A DNA stretch of 33,738 nucleotides from Treponema sp. (GTDB taxonomy: Bacteria > Spirochaetota > Spirochaetia > Treponematales > Breznakiellaceae), in NCBI GenBank assembly GCA_009782955.1, contig WRIB01000032.1:1-33738 (forward strand). Direction: 5' to 3'. The notes under the pieces are model-generated. The model saw only the letters and a program-made list of their open reading frames with translations, searched no databases and was not told the origin of the DNA. The translations under genes were made by a program, and so were the position numbers. Below, in pieces: positions 32,907 through 33,738 of this stretch (positions are counted from its first letter, which is position 1; every line of letters begins with the position of its first letter).

Positions 32907-33738
32907 TTATTGTTGTTTTGAAATAAGTATTACCATGCTTCGGGCCTGTACCGGATAACGATCGGGATAGGTTAGTTCTTCTTCCGTCCCGGGCAGGAGC
33001 ATATCTTCGGGACTGCTCATGGCTGTGTTCACTTTTCTTACCCAGCGTTTACCGGCAAGGGGGGCGCAAACACTGAACACAACTTTTTTACTTCCTGCGT
33101 TGAACATAATAAAGAAGTCGTTGTCGTCCTGATCCGCCGAAATCTCCGCCTTGCTTCCGTCCATACGCAAAGCCATGCAATAACCAATGTTATCCCAGTT
33201 AGGAGTTCTGCCCGATTCGTCAAACCATGTAATATCCGGTATGGCATTGTAGTTACCGTCACGTCCTGTGTAAAATTCCGGCCGCATAAAACCATGGTGG
33301 CGAAGACGGAAGGCGATAATCTCTTTGATAAAACGGAAGAGGCCGGAATTTTTATTTAACAGTGACCAGTCGTACCATGATATTTCGTTATCCTGACAGT
33401 ATGCATTGTTATTGCCGTTCTGGGTGCGGCCCATTTCATCTCCGCCAAGAATCATGGGGGTTCCAAGGGAAATCATCATGGTGGCAATAAAATTCTTTGT
33501 AAGCCGTTCTCTTGTTTGCCCTACCATCATGTCGACGGTTGGGCCTTCTTCTCCGTTGTTATAGCTGCAATTGTTGTCGCTGCCGTCGCGGTTTTCTTCG
33601 CCGTTGTCTTCGTTGTGTTTGTGATTGTAGGAGATTAAATCACGCAGGGTAAATCCGTCGTGGCTTGTAACAAAGTTTATGGAATGGAACGGCTTGCGTC
33701 CGTCTCGCAGATATAGATCGCCGGGACCGGATATCCTT
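32907..33738 (-). CDS. glgX: Glycogen debranching enzyme GlgX-type, C-terminal part
   Basis: Only the C-terminal 276 or so residues lie in the window; the gene continues past the right edge. The visible part begins GDLYLRDGRKPFHSINFVTS, with the catalytic-region HDGFTLRDL, NHKHNEDNGEENRDGSDNN, MISLGTPMILGGDEMGRTQ and NAYCQDNEISWYDW, then the C-terminal beta domain. These are the hallmarks of isoamylase-type GH13 debranching enzymes that cut alpha-1,6 branches in glycogen. With the 4-alpha-glucanotransferase at 2650 it indicates glycogen or starch metabolism in this organism. Confidence 0.93.
   Translation of the reverse strand, partial: RISGPGDLYLRDGRKPFHSINFVTSHDGFTLRDLISYNHKHNEDNGEENRDGSDNNCSYNNGEEGPTVDMMVGQTRERLTKNFIATMMISLGTPMILGGDEMGRTQNGNNNAYCQDNEISWYDWSLLNKNSGLFRFIKEIIAFRLRHHGFMRPEFYTGRDGNYNAIPDITWFDESGRTPNWDNIGYCMALRMDGSKAEISADQDDNDFFIMFNAGSKKVVFSVCAPLAGKRWVRKVNTAMSSPEDMLLPGTEEELTYPDRYPVQARSMVILISKQQ

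Overview
The window looks like the chromosome of a spirochaete, most likely a Treponema-like host-associated fermenter. The main evidence is the block rpsP-khpA-rimM-trmD-rplS, followed by a FliK-like/FlhB-stub pair, an HD-GYP protein, YraN and a GGDEF protein. From memory this arrangement resembles treponemes; the species is not determined. No integrase, tRNA or rRNA gene was seen.

Layout. 85-4680: a secreted beta-helix protein, divergent from a 4-alpha-glucanotransferase. 4689-11784: a tightly packed plus-strand block of ribosome and tRNA-modification genes, an export-switch stub and c-di-GMP genes, led by a strong sigma70 promoter behind 17-bp repeats. 11788-16868: mixed-strand metabolic and membrane genes (MDR dehydrogenase, CDF exporter, acyl-ACP thioesterase, secreted alpha/beta hydrolase, GutM, and an orphan membrane protein resembling the SrlE C-terminus). 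16913-24069: a minus-strand agmatine deiminase operon, ptcA-aguD-aguA-[hairpin]-second antiporter-arcC, followed by an MscS channel. Its products would import agmatine, export putrescine and make ATP from carbamoyl phosphate. 24160-27567: threonine synthase, an iron-type alcohol dehydrogenase and a DeoR regulator whose own promoter carries a palindromic operator candidate.

27600-32285 is accessory DNA. It holds gene remnants, dispersed palindromic repeats and plus-strand genes of unlike function separated by long imperfect hairpins that end in GTTRRRY-type core sites. Two of these (30496-30676 and 31411-31513) look like integron attC sites, and a third 3' half lies at 29736-29763. The segment 29758-30670 has matching 9-base ends, as expected of a gene cassette. 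Each segment after a core site begins with its own TTGACA promoter. Contents are a lipoprotein gene shifted in a TA-repeat tract, a DJ-1/PfpI protein and a RidA-family protein. Upstream lies a two-gene unit of unknown function. 32286-33738 returns to core genes: a HAD nucleotidase and the C-terminal part of a GlgX-type debranching enzyme cut by the window edge.

Two genome-wide habits are suggested. Several genes have no Shine-Dalgarno but a -10 box 6-9 bases before the ATG (leaderless candidates), and a TGAGGCT element repeatedly supplies the stop codon of genes.
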